A stretch of DNA of 64,000 nt from an uncultured Myxococcaceae bacterium (GTDB lineage: Bacteria; Myxococcota_A; Polyangia; Polyangiales; Ga0077539). The position numbers and the translations under genes were made by a program. The number at the start of each line of letters is the position of its first letter. Within the stretch, counting starts at the first letter, position 1. The stretch is from assembly GCA_945952225.1 (NCBI GenBank), contig CAMFHP010000014.1, forward strand, positions 1 through 64,000, read 5' to 3'. The notes under the pieces were generated by a model. The model saw only the letters and a list, made by a program, of their open reading frames with translations. It had not been told where the DNA came from and made no database searches. Shown here one piece after another: positions 24,426 to 33,976 of this stretch.

Positions 24426-25649
24426 ATGAGCTGGATCAACGACAAGGCGCAGCTTGAGCTGGCGCGCGTGCGCGAAGCCCGTGAGATGGGCGTGTACCCC
24501 TTCTTCCGGCCCTTCGAAACGGGCGGGCTGCGCACCTCGGTGGCGGGGCATCCCTTCGTCAATTTCAGCTCGAACGACTACCTCGGTCTCACGACGCACC
24601 CGCGCGTGAAGGCCGCCGCCCACAAGGCCATCGACACCTTCGCGTGCGGGCTCTCGTCGAGCCGCGTGCAGGCCACCACCGTCGCCCACGTCGAGCTCGA
24701 AGAGCGCCTCGCGAAGTACTTCCGCTTCCCGCGCGCGCTGGTCACGACGACGGGCTACCAGGCGATGGTCGCGACGATCATGGCGCTCGCCGACGAGAAG
24801 ACCACGCTCGTGCTCGATCAGCTCTCGCACGCGTGCATCCTCGACGGCACGTTCCTCTCGGCGGGCACGCCCAAGCGCTCGCCCGAGGTGCGCTTCTTCA
24901 ACCACAACTCGGCGCGCTCGCTGGAGCGCATTCTCAAGAGCCGCGAGCGCGAGAACGCCATGGTGCTCGTCGAGGGCATCTACTCGCTCGACGGCGACAA
25001 GGGCACGCTCGCCGAGATCGTCGAGGTGTGCGACCGCTACAACGCCGTGCTCATCGTCGACGACGCCCACGGGTCGGGAACGCTCGGCGAACACGGCCGC
25101 GGCATTCTCGAAGACCTCAAGCTCGAAGGCCGCGCGCCCATCGTGGTGAGCACCTTCTCGAAGGTCTTCGGCGGCATCGGCGGGATCATTCTCGGCGACG
25201 ACGACGTGATCGATCTCATCAAGCACACGGCGCGGTCGTTCGTGTTCAGCGCGACGCTGCCGGTGCCCATCGTGGCCGCCGCGGCGGAGATCCTCACGAT
25301 GCTCGAAGAGAACGGGCCCGCGCTCGTCGCGGAGCTCCACGAGAACGCGGCGTACATGCGCGGCGAGCTCACGCGGCGCGGCTTCGACCTCGGCGCGTCG
25401 AACACCCACATCATGCCGGTGATGGTGCGCGACGAGAAGAAGGCCCTCGTGATGCACCACATGCTCTACGACAAGGGCATCTACATGGTGCCGATCACCT
25501 ATCCCGGCGTGAAGCCCGGCGAGGAGCGCCTGCGCGTGAACGTCACCCGCGGCCACACGCGCGACGAGATGAACCTCGCCCTCGACGCGCTCGATGAGCT
25601 CGGCGCGATGTGCGAGATCCGCGTGCAGGATCGACCCGCCGCGACCTGA
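24426..25649 (+). CDS. alpha-oxoamine synthase (PLP-dependent; SPT/KBL/AONS family)
   Basis: 407 residues, fold-type I PLP enzyme. The internal aldimine lysine is Lys246 in VVSTFSKVFGGIGG. VDDAHGSGTLGEHG (about 212-225) gives the Asp and His contacting PLP. N-terminal NFSSNDYLGLTTHPRV is the family's substrate-entrance motif. The family condenses an amino acid with an acyl thioester, losing CO2, to give an alpha-aminoketone. Members include serine palmitoyltransferase, KBL, BioF, ALAS and the aminotransferase domain of PigH. The acyl donor is probably one of the ACPs encoded at 21356-21864. The amino acid cannot be read from sequence; the usual GTxxxH region reads GLSSSRVQATTVAHVELEE. ATG 24426 follows GAGG; ATG 24417 is an alternative overlapping the previous stop. 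Confidence 0.92.
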   Translation: MSWINDKAQLELARVREAREMGVYPFFRPFETGGLRTSVAGHPFVNFSSNDYLGLTTHPRVKAAAHKAIDTFACGLSSSRVQATTVAHVELEERLAKYFRFPRALVTTTGYQAMVATIMALADEKTTLVLDQLSHACILDGTFLSAGTPKRSPEVRFFNHNSARSLERILKSRERENAMVLVEGIYSLDGDKGTLAEIVEVCDRYNAVLIVDDAHGSGTLGEHGRGILEDLKLEGRAPIVVSTFSKVFGGIGGIILGDDDVIDLIKHTARSFVFSATLPVPIVAAAAEILTMLEENGPALVAELHENAAYMRGELTRRGFDLGASNTHIMPVMVRDEKKALVMHHMLYDKGIYMVPITYPGVKPGEERLRVNVTRGHTRDEMNLALDALDELGAMCEIRVQDRPAAT

Positions 25650-25746
25650 CCACCCCCCCGTCTGCGCGCGGGTGACAGAACCCGCGAGATGCCGTGCGCG
25701 ACTGGTGTTTCGCGCGTCGGCTGCACTAGAGTCCGCGCCGCCTCCG

Positions 25747-28050
25747 ATGACTCCGACCCGACTGCGCGTCCCCTGGAGCGAGCTCTCCGCCATCGCCGCC
25801 GCCTGCGTGGCCCTGGCGGCGTGGAGCGCGTCGGGCCGCGGGGTCACGCTCGAAGGCGCCGCGGTAGCGCTGCTCGCGATGTCGGTCGCGCTGGTGCCGC
25901 GCCGCGCGCTCGAAGCCGACGCGCCCGCTGCCGCCGAAGCCGCCGCCGTCGCGGGGGCGCTCTCGGCCATCGCGATCGCGTGCACCGTGGCCGGGGTTGT
26001 TCCGCGGAGCACGACGCTGCGCGTGCTCTACGCGCTCGCGGCGGGCGAGGTGATGGGGCTCTCGACGGTGCTCGCGGTGGCGATTCCGTTGCGCGCCGAC
26101 ACGCTGCGACGCGCGCTCATTCCCGGTGTGCTCGTGGGCGCGATGGCCTCCGTGGGGCTGTGGTCTCCGCTCGGGTGGATCGCGTGGATGCCCGACCCCC
26201 GCGCGCTCGCCCCCGTGGCCGCGCTGCTCACCGTGCTGTTCTACGTCCACGCCGTGCGCCGCCCGCTCGCGCCGATGGAGCGCGCGCGTCTCATCGCGCC
26301 GGGCCTCGGGGCGACGGCCCTCCTCGCGGCGGTGACGGTCTCGGTGCTCTTCGGTCGCCGCGCGTCGCCGCTGGTGATGGCCGCGGGCCTCGCCGCGCAG
26401 GTCGTGGGCATGACCCTCGGCACCGGCGCCATCGGGCTCGACCAGGCCGCGAAGCTCGCGCGCCGCAGCGCTGCGGGCGCGCTGGGCATCGCGGTGGGCA
26501 CCTTCGTGGCCTTCGAGGTGCCCGAGCTCGCGGCGGCGGGCGCGCCCCTCGGCACGCTCACCATGCTGGCCGCGTGGCCCTGGGTCGAGCGTCGGCTGCG
26601 TCCCGATCGCGGTCGCCTCCTCGATGCGTGCGATGAGATCGAAGAGCGGCTCCGTCGCGTGTCGACGCTCACCGACCTCGCGACGGCGGTGCTCGATCCG
26701 CTGCGCCTCGCGTCGCGCAACCTCCGCGCGCCCGCGGCCCTCTGGGTGCTGGAGCGCGAGGAGGTCTACCGCGCCGACGTGACGGGCGCCGCGCTCCCCG
26801 CGCCGCTCACGATGGAGTCCGAGCGCGCGATCCTGTCGTGGATGCGCGCGCGTCGCGCCGTGGTGTTCACCGACACGCTGCGGCCCTATCAGGTGCGCCT
26901 CGCGGAGCTTCGTCCCCTGATGGCCGCGCTCGATGCGCACGGAGCCCTCGGCGCGATTCCGCTGCTCGATCTCGACGGCGACCTCGCGGGCGTGGTGCTC
27001 CTCCCGCGCGGCGCGCGTCTCGACGTGCCGACGTGGGAAGAAGAGGTCCGTCTCATCGCGCTCGGTCGCGCCATCGCGGGCTCCATCGCGCTGCTCACGG
27101 GCATGGAGCGCGCACGCGAGCGTGAGGCCCGCGCGTGGCAGCGCGCCGAAGATGCCGACGCGCGCCGCGCGAAGGCCGAGGCCGACCACCGCCACCTCGT
27201 CGAGCGTGACGGCGGCGAGCGCTCGCTCCGCGCGTGGGGATCGTTCGAGGACGTGTGGGTGGGCTACGCGGCGCCGATGCGCGCGCTCCACGAGCGCATC
27301 ACCGCAGCGGCAACGAGTGACGGACCTGTCGCCGTGATCGCCGAGCCCGGCGCGGGCGTGGCGCCGGTCGCGCGGATGCTCCACGAGCAGGGCTCGCGGC
27401 GTGAGGGGCCGCTCGTGTGCGTCGACGCGTCGTGGCTGCGCGAGGGCGAGGGGCTCGCGGCGCTCGTGGGCGACCAGCGCGGGGCGCGTGTGCGTCCCGG
27501 TTGGTTCGAACACGCCGCGGGCGGAACGCTCGTGATCGAAGACGTCGCGGCGCTCCCGCACGAGGCCCACGTGGCGCTGCTGGAGCTCGTTCGCACGCAG
27601 CGCGCGCGTCGCCTCGGCGCCGTCGATTCGTACGACTGCGCGCTGCGCCTCGTGCTCGTGTCACGGCGTCCGCCGAACGAGCTCGACCTCCCCGGCGAGC
27701 TCCTCGCGCGCATCACGGCGACGCTCCAGGTTCCGTCGCTGCGCGCGCGCGTCGACGACATCGAATCGCTCGCGCTGCTGGCCCTCGACCGCGCGTGCAG
27801 GCTCCACGGACGCGCCCCCGTGGGCCTCGCGCCCGACGCGCTCCTCGCGCTGCGCGCGTACCCGTGGCCGGGCAACGTGCGCGAGCTCTTCGACGCACTC
27901 GACTGGGCCGTGGCCCGCACGCGGGGATCGCGGGTCGTGGCCTCGTCGCTCCCGCCTGCGGTGCGCGCCTCGATGGGGTACGCCGCGCAGGTGCGGGCCC
28001 GCCGCATCGACGACGACGAAGACGACGACGGGCTCCACGACGACGCGTGA
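25747..28050 (+). CDS. polytopic membrane protein with GAF-like and degenerate NtrC-type AAA+ domains
   Basis: 767 residues. The first ~290 contain about eight hydrophobic helices (LSAIAAACVALAAWSASG through TLTMLAAWPWV). A GAF-like segment follows (LGAIPLLDLDGDLAGVVLLP) and a coiled stretch (AREREARAWQRAEDADARR). The C-terminal ~240 residues resemble a sigma54 activator: Walker A position AEPGAGVAPVARML, GGTLVIEDVAALPHEAHVAL (Walker B-like), and YPWPGNVRELFDALDWAV. The Walker A lysine is Val, the sigma54-contacting GAFTGA loop is absent (GARVRPGWF), and no Fis-type HTH follows (tail ARRIDDDEDDDGLHDD). It cannot work as a normal activator; a membrane signalling scaffold is inferred. It lies 97 bp after the alpha-oxoamine synthase gene on the same strand, with a TAGAGT box at 25727. 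Confidence 0.75.
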   Translation: MTPTRLRVPWSELSAIAAACVALAAWSASGRGVTLEGAAVALLAMSVALVPRRALEADAPAAAEAAAVAGALSAIAIACTVAGVVPRSTTLRVLYALAAGEVMGLSTVLAVAIPLRADTLRRALIPGVLVGAMASVGLWSPLGWIAWMPDPRALAPVAALLTVLFYVHAVRRPLAPMERARLIAPGLGATALLAAVTVSVLFGRRASPLVMAAGLAAQVVGMTLGTGAIGLDQAAKLARRSAAGALGIAVGTFVAFEVPELAAAGAPLGTLTMLAAWPWVERRLRPDRGRLLDACDEIEERLRRVSTLTDLATAVLDPLRLASRNLRAPAALWVLEREEVYRADVTGAALPAPLTMESERAILSWMRARRAVVFTDTLRPYQVRLAELRPLMAALDAHGALGAIPLLDLDGDLAGVVLLPRGARLDVPTWEEEVRLIALGRAIAGSIALLTGMERAREREARAWQRAEDADARRAKAEADHRHLVERDGGERSLRAWGSFEDVWVGYAAPMRALHERITAAATSDGPVAVIAEPGAGVAPVARMLHEQGSRREGPLVCVDASWLREGEGLAALVGDQRGARVRPGWFEHAAGGTLVIEDVAALPHEAHVALLELVRTQRARRLGAVDSYDCALRLVLVSRRPPNELDLPGELLARITATLQVPSLRARVDDIESLALLALDRACRLHGRAPVGLAPDALLALRAYPWPGNVRELFDALDWAVARTRGSRVVASSLPPAVRASMGYAAQVRARRIDDDEDDDGLHDDA

Positions 28051-28053
28051 CGG

Positions 28054-28365
28054 TCACGCCGTGGGGCGCGGAGGGGGCGCGAGCACGTCGCGCATCACGA
28101 ACCACGCGAGCAGGCCGACGGAGCCGAGGGCGCTCATGGCGACGATCCACGGCCAGGGGTTGAGCCCGCGGGCGCGCGCATCGCGGTAGACGCCTGCGCC
28201 ACAGACCGAGAGCGCGATGGCGAGGTCGACGGCGATCTGCGAGTGCCATCCGCCGGCGAGGGCCGCGGGCACGAAGCCGAGGGCGCCGTGCTGCGACGCG
28301 ATGAGCATCGACCAGGCGAAGAAGGGAACGAGCACGAACAGCGCATTGCGCGAAGCAGACGTCAT
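28054..28365 (-). CDS. small membrane protein, three helices (DUF2834-like)
   Basis: 103 residues from ATG 28365. Three hydrophobic segments are visible: ALFVLVPFFAWSMLIA, IAVDLAIALSVCGAGVY and PWIVAMSALGSVGLLAWFV. A short RDARARGLNPW loop lies between the second and third, the pattern of DUF2834 proteins. Function unknown. It is divergent from the XRE regulator at 28496, with the palindrome 28443-28461 between them, so that regulator probably controls it. The stop is 3 bp from the convergent gene end at 28050. Confidence 0.7.
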   Translation of the reverse strand: MTSASRNALFVLVPFFAWSMLIASQHGALGFVPAALAGGWHSQIAVDLAIALSVCGAGVYRDARARGLNPWPWIVAMSALGSVGLLAWFVMRDVLAPPPRPTA

Positions 28366-28442
28366 GGGGATCCGCGGCTCCTCTGGCGGCGCGCGTGGGG
28401 CGCCGTCGGAGCGAGAAGATTGATCTCGCAGACGGGGCCTTC

Positions 28443-28461
28443 CATGACCTCGGAGGTCATG
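28443..28461. promoter_or_regulatory. 19-bp palindromic operator CATGACCT-CGG-AGGTCATG
   Basis: Perfect 8-bp arms with a 3-bp centre. It ends 21 bp before the TACGAT -10 box of the XRE gene, so it covers the -35 region, and lies in the divergent region serving the small membrane protein gene. The position fits an autoregulatory operator. Confidence 0.6.
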
Positions 28462-28482
28462 TCGTGGGGGCGATGCGTTCGT

Positions 28483-28488
28483 TACGAT
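28483..28488 (+). promoter_or_regulatory. -10-like box TACGAT of the XRE regulator gene
   Basis: TACGAT followed by 7 nt (CGCGGCC) and ATG 28496, predicting a leaderless transcript. The 13-mer from TACGAT through CGCGGCC recurs exactly at 62541-62553. Confidence 0.45.
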
Positions 28489-28495
28489 CGCGGCC

Positions 28496-29281
28496 ATGCA
28501 CACGCCTCCCTTCGGCGCGGCGCTGCGGCGGTTGCGCGTGGCGCGCGGATGGTCCCAGGAGCGCCTCGCGGGCGATGCCGAGGTCTCGACGCGCCATCTG
28601 AGCTGTCTGGAGACGGGCCGCGCCTCGCCGAGCCGCGAGATGGTGCTCACGCTCGGCAGCGCGCTCGACCTCCCGCTGCGAGAGCGCAACGACCTGCTCC
28701 ACGCGGCGGGCTTCGCGCCGGTGTATCCGAACACCGACTACGAGGCCGACGGACTCGAACCCGTGCGCCGCGCGGTCGATCAGCTCCTCGCGGCCCATGA
28801 GCCCTTCGGCGCCATCGCTGTCGATCACATGTGGAACGTGCGTCGCTTGAACCAGGGCGCCACGCGGCTCCTCGCGTGGGCGATGCCCCTCTGCGACGCG
28901 CCGCCCGAGGTGTTCACCAACGTGCTCCGCGCGACCCTGCATCCCGGGGGATTGCGTCGATGCGTGGAGAACTTCGACGAGGTGGCCGCCACGATGATCG
29001 ACCGCCTGCGCCGCGAGCATCTGCGGGAGGTCGACCCCGCGCGACGCCGCGCGTTCGAAGCGCTCTTCGCCGAAGCGGGACCGCTCCCGACCACGGCGCA
29101 CGCGCCCGCGACGGGACCGGTGCTGGTGATGACCCTGCGTCGCGGCGACGAGCGTCTGCGCGTGTTCACCACGATCACCACGCTCGGAACGCCCATCGAT
29201 GTGACCGCGCAGGAGACCCACATCGAGTCGTACCTCGCGGCCGACGAGGCCACGGCGCGGTGGTTTCGCGAAGGTGCGTAG
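28496..29281 (+). CDS. XRE-family transcriptional regulator with MmyB-like ligand-binding domain
   Basis: 261 residues. The N-terminal Xre/Cro HTH occupies about 5-62 (LRRLRVARGWSQERLAG, RHLSCLETGRASPSREM). Residues ~85-255 match the MmyB-like PAS-type domain that follows HTH_31 in actinobacterial and proteobacterial regulators (DHMWNVRRLNQGATRLLAW, FTTITTLGTPIDVTAQE). Such proteins repress a divergent neighbour and themselves, with a small molecule or fatty-acid-like ligand suspected. The context fits: a perfect palindrome overlaps its -35 and faces the divergent gene for a small membrane protein. The stop is 3 bp from the convergent gene at 29285. Confidence 0.88.
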   Translation: MHTPPFGAALRRLRVARGWSQERLAGDAEVSTRHLSCLETGRASPSREMVLTLGSALDLPLRERNDLLHAAGFAPVYPNTDYEADGLEPVRRAVDQLLAAHEPFGAIAVDHMWNVRRLNQGATRLLAWAMPLCDAPPEVFTNVLRATLHPGGLRRCVENFDEVAATMIDRLRREHLREVDPARRRAFEALFAEAGPLPTTAHAPATGPVLVMTLRRGDERLRVFTTITTLGTPIDVTAQETHIESYLAADEATARWFREGA

Positions 29282-29284
29282 CGG

Positions 29285-30007
29285 TCAGTTGGGCAGGTCG
29301 CGTCCGCCGCCGCCCTGGATCACCCGAAAGCGCGGACCGCTGTCCGTGCGACGTCGCGGTGCGCCCGGGAGCGAAGGTCGACGACCGAGGATCCACCCCG
29401 TGGCGAAGCCCGCGAGCGCGGCGACGCCGGTGCCGCTGCGCTGCCACACGAACTCGAGCGCCGTGACGGCCACGCTCAGCGCGAGGAGGCGACGGCCCGT
29501 GAGGGTCACGAGGCCGAAGAACGACATGGGCGCGTCGGCGTGGCGGCGGCACCAGGCCGAGAGGAGCGCCGTGGTCGCGGCCGCGGGCGAGAGCGTGACG
29601 GACATGTAGAGCGCCGTGGTGACGAGGCCCGCGAGCGTGGCCGCGAGGCCGCCCGCGAGGGTGGACACACCGAGGATCACGAACACGCGCCGCGTGCCCA
29701 CCTCACGCTCCAGCGGCGCGCCGAGGAACCACAGGCCGAGCACGGTGAAGATCAACCCGACGACGTTCGCGGGGTCGTGCACGAGCGCGTAGGTCACGAG
29801 CTGCCACACGCGCAGCCGTTGGAACACTGCCGCGGGTACGAGGGCGAGGGGCTCGAAGGGGCCGAGGGGGCCGCGCAGCCCGCCGATGCCCGTGCCCTGG
29901 AGCAGCACCTCCATGAGCCACACCGCGGCGAGCACCGCGGAGAGGGTCTTCATCGCGCGGGTCATGCGCGGGAGCTGCATCTGCACGGTCGGCTCGTGAT
30001 CGTCCAC
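29285..30007 (-). CDS. rhomboid-superfamily membrane protein, likely non-protease (derlin/TMEM115-like)
   Basis: 240 residues from GTG 30007, with six hydrophobic segments. RVWQLVTYALVHDPANVVGL resembles the rhomboid L1/TM2 region with its conserved His, and GFATGWILGR supplies the GxxxG of TM6. The catalytic Ser motif GxSG is absent (LSPAAATTALLSAW) and the catalytic His before GxxxG is Phe. It is therefore probably an inactive rhomboid-like protein binding membrane substrates. Known pseudo-rhomboids (derlins, iRhoms) act in membrane protein quality control in eukaryotes; a bacterial role is not established. The C-terminus is a short Arg/Gly-rich cytoplasmic tail. Confidence 0.72.
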   Translation of the reverse strand: MDDHEPTVQMQLPRMTRAMKTLSAVLAAVWLMEVLLQGTGIGGLRGPLGPFEPLALVPAAVFQRLRVWQLVTYALVHDPANVVGLIFTVLGLWFLGAPLEREVGTRRVFVILGVSTLAGGLAATLAGLVTTALYMSVTLSPAAATTALLSAWCRRHADAPMSFFGLVTLTGRRLLALSVAVTALEFVWQRSGTGVAALAGFATGWILGRRPSLPGAPRRRTDSGPRFRVIQGGGGRDLPN

Positions 30008-30013
30008 GGCGCG

Positions 30014-30019
30014 ACTCTA
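30014..30019 (-). promoter_or_regulatory. -10-like box TAGAGT of the rhomboid-like gene
   Basis: TAGAGT, 6-nt gap CGCGCC, then GTG 30007 on the minus strand. This supports the GTG start and a leaderless transcript. Confidence 0.45.
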
Positions 30020-30108
30020 CACCGCGCGTCGCGAGGGTTGTGCGCGTGCGCAGAGGTCTCCGATTGACACCGTAGCGGCATGGGCGATACCCCCTTTCGC
30101 CACACGCG

Positions 30109-30840
30109 ATGCACCACGTGATCTACACCTGGCTGGTCACGTTCCAGCAGACCAACGGCAGCGCGCCGGCCGCGCACATCCCGAGCTCGCTCGAACTGAT
30201 CGCGCAGGCCACCGTGCCGGTGAAGATCGTGCTCGCGATCCTGCTGATCTTCTCGATCGCCTGCTGGTACATCATCGGCTTCAAGTGGCTCTATCTCCGT
30301 CGCGCGTTCGACGAGAACGAGTCGTTCCTGCGGGTGTTCGAAGAGACGCGACAGCTCAACATCGCGAACGACGCCGCCCTCCAGCGCCCGCGGAGCCCCG
30401 TCGCGCAGCTCTACCGCGCGGGCTACGACGAGCTCCTCCGCGTGAAGGCCGCGGCCGCGGGTGACGAGACCGGCGGCATCGAGAACATCGAGCGCGCCCT
30501 GCGCCGCGCCACCTCGAAGCAGACCACGCAGCTTGAGAGCATGGTGCCCTTTCTCGCCACGACGGGCAGCACGGCGCCCTTCATCGGCCTCTTCGGCACG
30601 GTGTACGGCATCATGCACGCGTTCCTGCAGCTCAGCGCGTCGCACGACACGAGCACCATCGACCGCGTGGGGCCGGGCATCGCCGAGGCGCTGTTCACCA
30701 CCGCCGTCGGCCTCGTGGCCGCCATCCCCGCGGTGATCGCGTACAACTACTTCATCCGTCAGGTGCGCGTGCTCTCGACCGAGATGGACGTGTTCGCCAA
30801 CGACTTTCTGAACATCGTCCGCCGCCACATTCTCAAGTAG
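30109..30840 (+). CDS. tolQ: TolQ-type proton channel subunit (MotA/TolQ/ExbB family)
   Basis: 243 residues with three membrane helices: AILLIFSIACWYIIGFKWLYL near the N-terminus, then FLATTGSTAPFIGLFGTVYGIMHAF and ALFTTAVGLVAAIPAVIAYNYF. The motif TGSTAPFIGLFGTVYG is the TolQ/ExbB signature. With TolR it uses proton-motive force to energise TolA during outer-membrane constriction. TolR follows 13 bp downstream and a TolA-like protein and TolB come later in the window, so TolQ is preferred over ExbB. Confidence 0.93.
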   Translation: MHHVIYTWLVTFQQTNGSAPAAHIPSSLELIAQATVPVKIVLAILLIFSIACWYIIGFKWLYLRRAFDENESFLRVFEETRQLNIANDAALQRPRSPVAQLYRAGYDELLRVKAAAAGDETGGIENIERALRRATSKQTTQLESMVPFLATTGSTAPFIGLFGTVYGIMHAFLQLSASHDTSTIDRVGPGIAEALFTTAVGLVAAIPAVIAYNYFIRQVRVLSTEMDVFANDFLNIVRRHILK

Positions 30841-30853
30841 GTCGAGGCGCGCG

Positions 30854-31294
30854 ATGGCCATCTCCAGCGGCGGAAATCAGGGCGCTCCCGTCAGCGACAT
30901 CAACGTCACGCCCCTCGTCGACGTGATGCTCGTGCTGCTCATCATCTTCATGGTCACGGCGCCGCTGGTGCAGGCGGGGATCAAGGTCGATCTGCCCAAC
31001 GCCGAAGCGCCGCAGATGCCCGTGTCCGAAACGAAGCTTCAGCTCACCGTCGGCCACGAAGACCCGGCGAACCCCGCGTCGCCCATCGCGGTCTGGGTCG
31101 GGCAGGACAAGGTCCCCCTCGATCGACTCGCCGCCACGCTGCGGGCCAACGCGATCGTGCAGCGTGACCACGAGGCCTACGTGCAGGCCGACCAGAGCGT
31201 GCCCTACGGAATGGTCGTGCAGGTGCTGGCCATCATGCGGTCGTCGGGCGTCGAGAAGCTCGGCCTCGTGACCGATCCCCTCACAAGCCAATAA
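30854..31294 (+). CDS. tolR: TolR / ExbD-family protein
   Basis: 146 residues: one N-terminal membrane helix (LVDVMLVLLIIFMVTAPLV) preceded by DINVTPLVD, whose Asp in the helix (VDVMLV) is the proton-carrying residue of the family. A periplasmic ExbD/TolR fold follows (YVQADQSVPYGMVVQVLAIM) and ends ...LVTDPL. It forms a dimer inside the TolQ pentamer. It is cotranscribed with tolQ. Confidence 0.93.
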   Translation: MAISSGGNQGAPVSDINVTPLVDVMLVLLIIFMVTAPLVQAGIKVDLPNAEAPQMPVSETKLQLTVGHEDPANPASPIAVWVGQDKVPLDRLAATLRANAIVQRDHEAYVQADQSVPYGMVVQVLAIMRSSGVEKLGLVTDPLTSQ

Positions 31295-31360
31295 TCTCCG
31301 ACGACGTCATCGTGGCTCACGGTTGACCCGGGCACGGCCGTAGGAGAAGGGTGTGAAGCG

Positions 31361-33079
<1,719 letters not shown>

Positions 33080-33104
33080 CGGAGAGACGCAGACCGCGAA
33101 GCGC

Positions 33105-33692
33105 TCAGGCCGCTTCGAGGCCCATCTGCTCGCGGAGCGAGACGCGCGTGCGCCACAGGCGGCTCTTCACGGCGGCCACGGGCTGACCGATGCCCTCGGC
33201 GATCTCGGCGCACGAGTCGCCATCGAGCGACTGCTCCAGCAGCGCGCGCTTCTCTTCGGGCAGCGCTTCGATGTGGTGCATCGTGCGTTCGAGCTCGACG
33301 CGCGAGAGGAGCCACGACTCGGGGTCGCAGAAGCTCGTGCCCGCTTCGAGCGAGCGCTCGGCCTCGGGCCACACCTTCTCGGTGTACTTGTCGGAGCCGC
33401 GACGGCGGGCCACCGCGCGGCGGCGCTGGTAGAGCGCGGCGTTGACGACGATGCTGTACATCCAGCTCGCCACGGCGGCGTCACCGCGGAAGCGCTCGGC
33501 ATGACGGAGCGCGCTGACCATGCCCTCCTGCACCGCGTCCCACGCGTCGTCGTCGTTGCGGGTGATGCGCAGCGCGGCGTGGAACAGTCGCGACTCGTAC
33601 GAGCGGAAGGCCGCTTCGACCTTGCGGCGAACCTCGGGGCTCACGGGCTGGAGGTTGTTGCTGTCGATCGGCGTGAAGTCGGGATTCGTCAT
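33105..33692 (-). CDS. ECF-type RNA polymerase sigma factor
   Basis: 195 residues from ATG 33692; GTG 33701 is possible, since AGGTGA lies between. Region 2 is FRSYESRLFHAALRITRNDDDAWDAVQEG...RFRGDAAVASWMYSIVVNAAL. Region 4 is EALPEEKRALLEQSLDGDSCAEIAEGIGQPVAAVKSRLWRTR, a standard sigma-70-like HTH. No anti-sigma gene is adjacent, and no membrane or Cys/His ZAS motif protein is visible. The target promoters are unknown. It is convergent with the hybrid kinase (25 bp between stops) and divergent from the TolA-like gene over 284 bp. Confidence 0.92.
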   Translation of the reverse strand: MTNPDFTPIDSNNLQPVSPEVRRKVEAAFRSYESRLFHAALRITRNDDDAWDAVQEGMVSALRHAERFRGDAAVASWMYSIVVNAALYQRRRAVARRRGSDKYTEKVWPEAERSLEAGTSFCDPESWLLSRVELERTMHHIEALPEEKRALLEQSLDGDSCAEIAEGIGQPVAAVKSRLWRTRVSLREQMGLEAA

Positions 33693-33701
33693 CGTGGCCA
33701 C

Positions 33702-33976
33702 GGGTCACCTGCGTCGCGGAGGGTGTGGGTTGATCTCGCGTCGGTGCCGTCACCTTGTGCAGTGCCCGTGCCGGTCTGTTGCGAGGCTTGAACAGCCAAA
33801 AGGCCGGGATTTGCGAAAATGGCTCCGTGGATGATTTCGCGCGGCGTCCGGAGGCGGGCCGTGGGGATGGGATGATCCTGTAACAGTCTGAGAGTCTGTT
33901 CAGTGGATGAGCGTCACCGTCGAGGCTGCGGCGGGTCGCAAAGGTTGTGTGGTACACACGCGTCCTCCCCTCCGCG
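33702..33976. promoter_or_regulatory. divergent regulatory region between the ECF sigma gene and the TolA/TonB-like gene
   Basis: 275 bp without a credible gene. It contains CTGTT-10-AACAG (33776-33795), CTGTAACAG (33878-33886) and AACAG-9-CTGTT (33882-33900), related inverted repeats suggesting a common binding site. It is locally AT-richer near 33790-33830. A TACACA box (33953-33958) lies 18 nt before ATG 33977. Confidence 0.35.

Noticed and set aside
21356-25649. Complete sphingolipid biosynthesis locus
   Set aside because: Only the AOS and ACP parts would fit. No ketosphinganine reductase, ceramide synthase or acyl-CoA ligase is nearby, and a KS pair is not expected.
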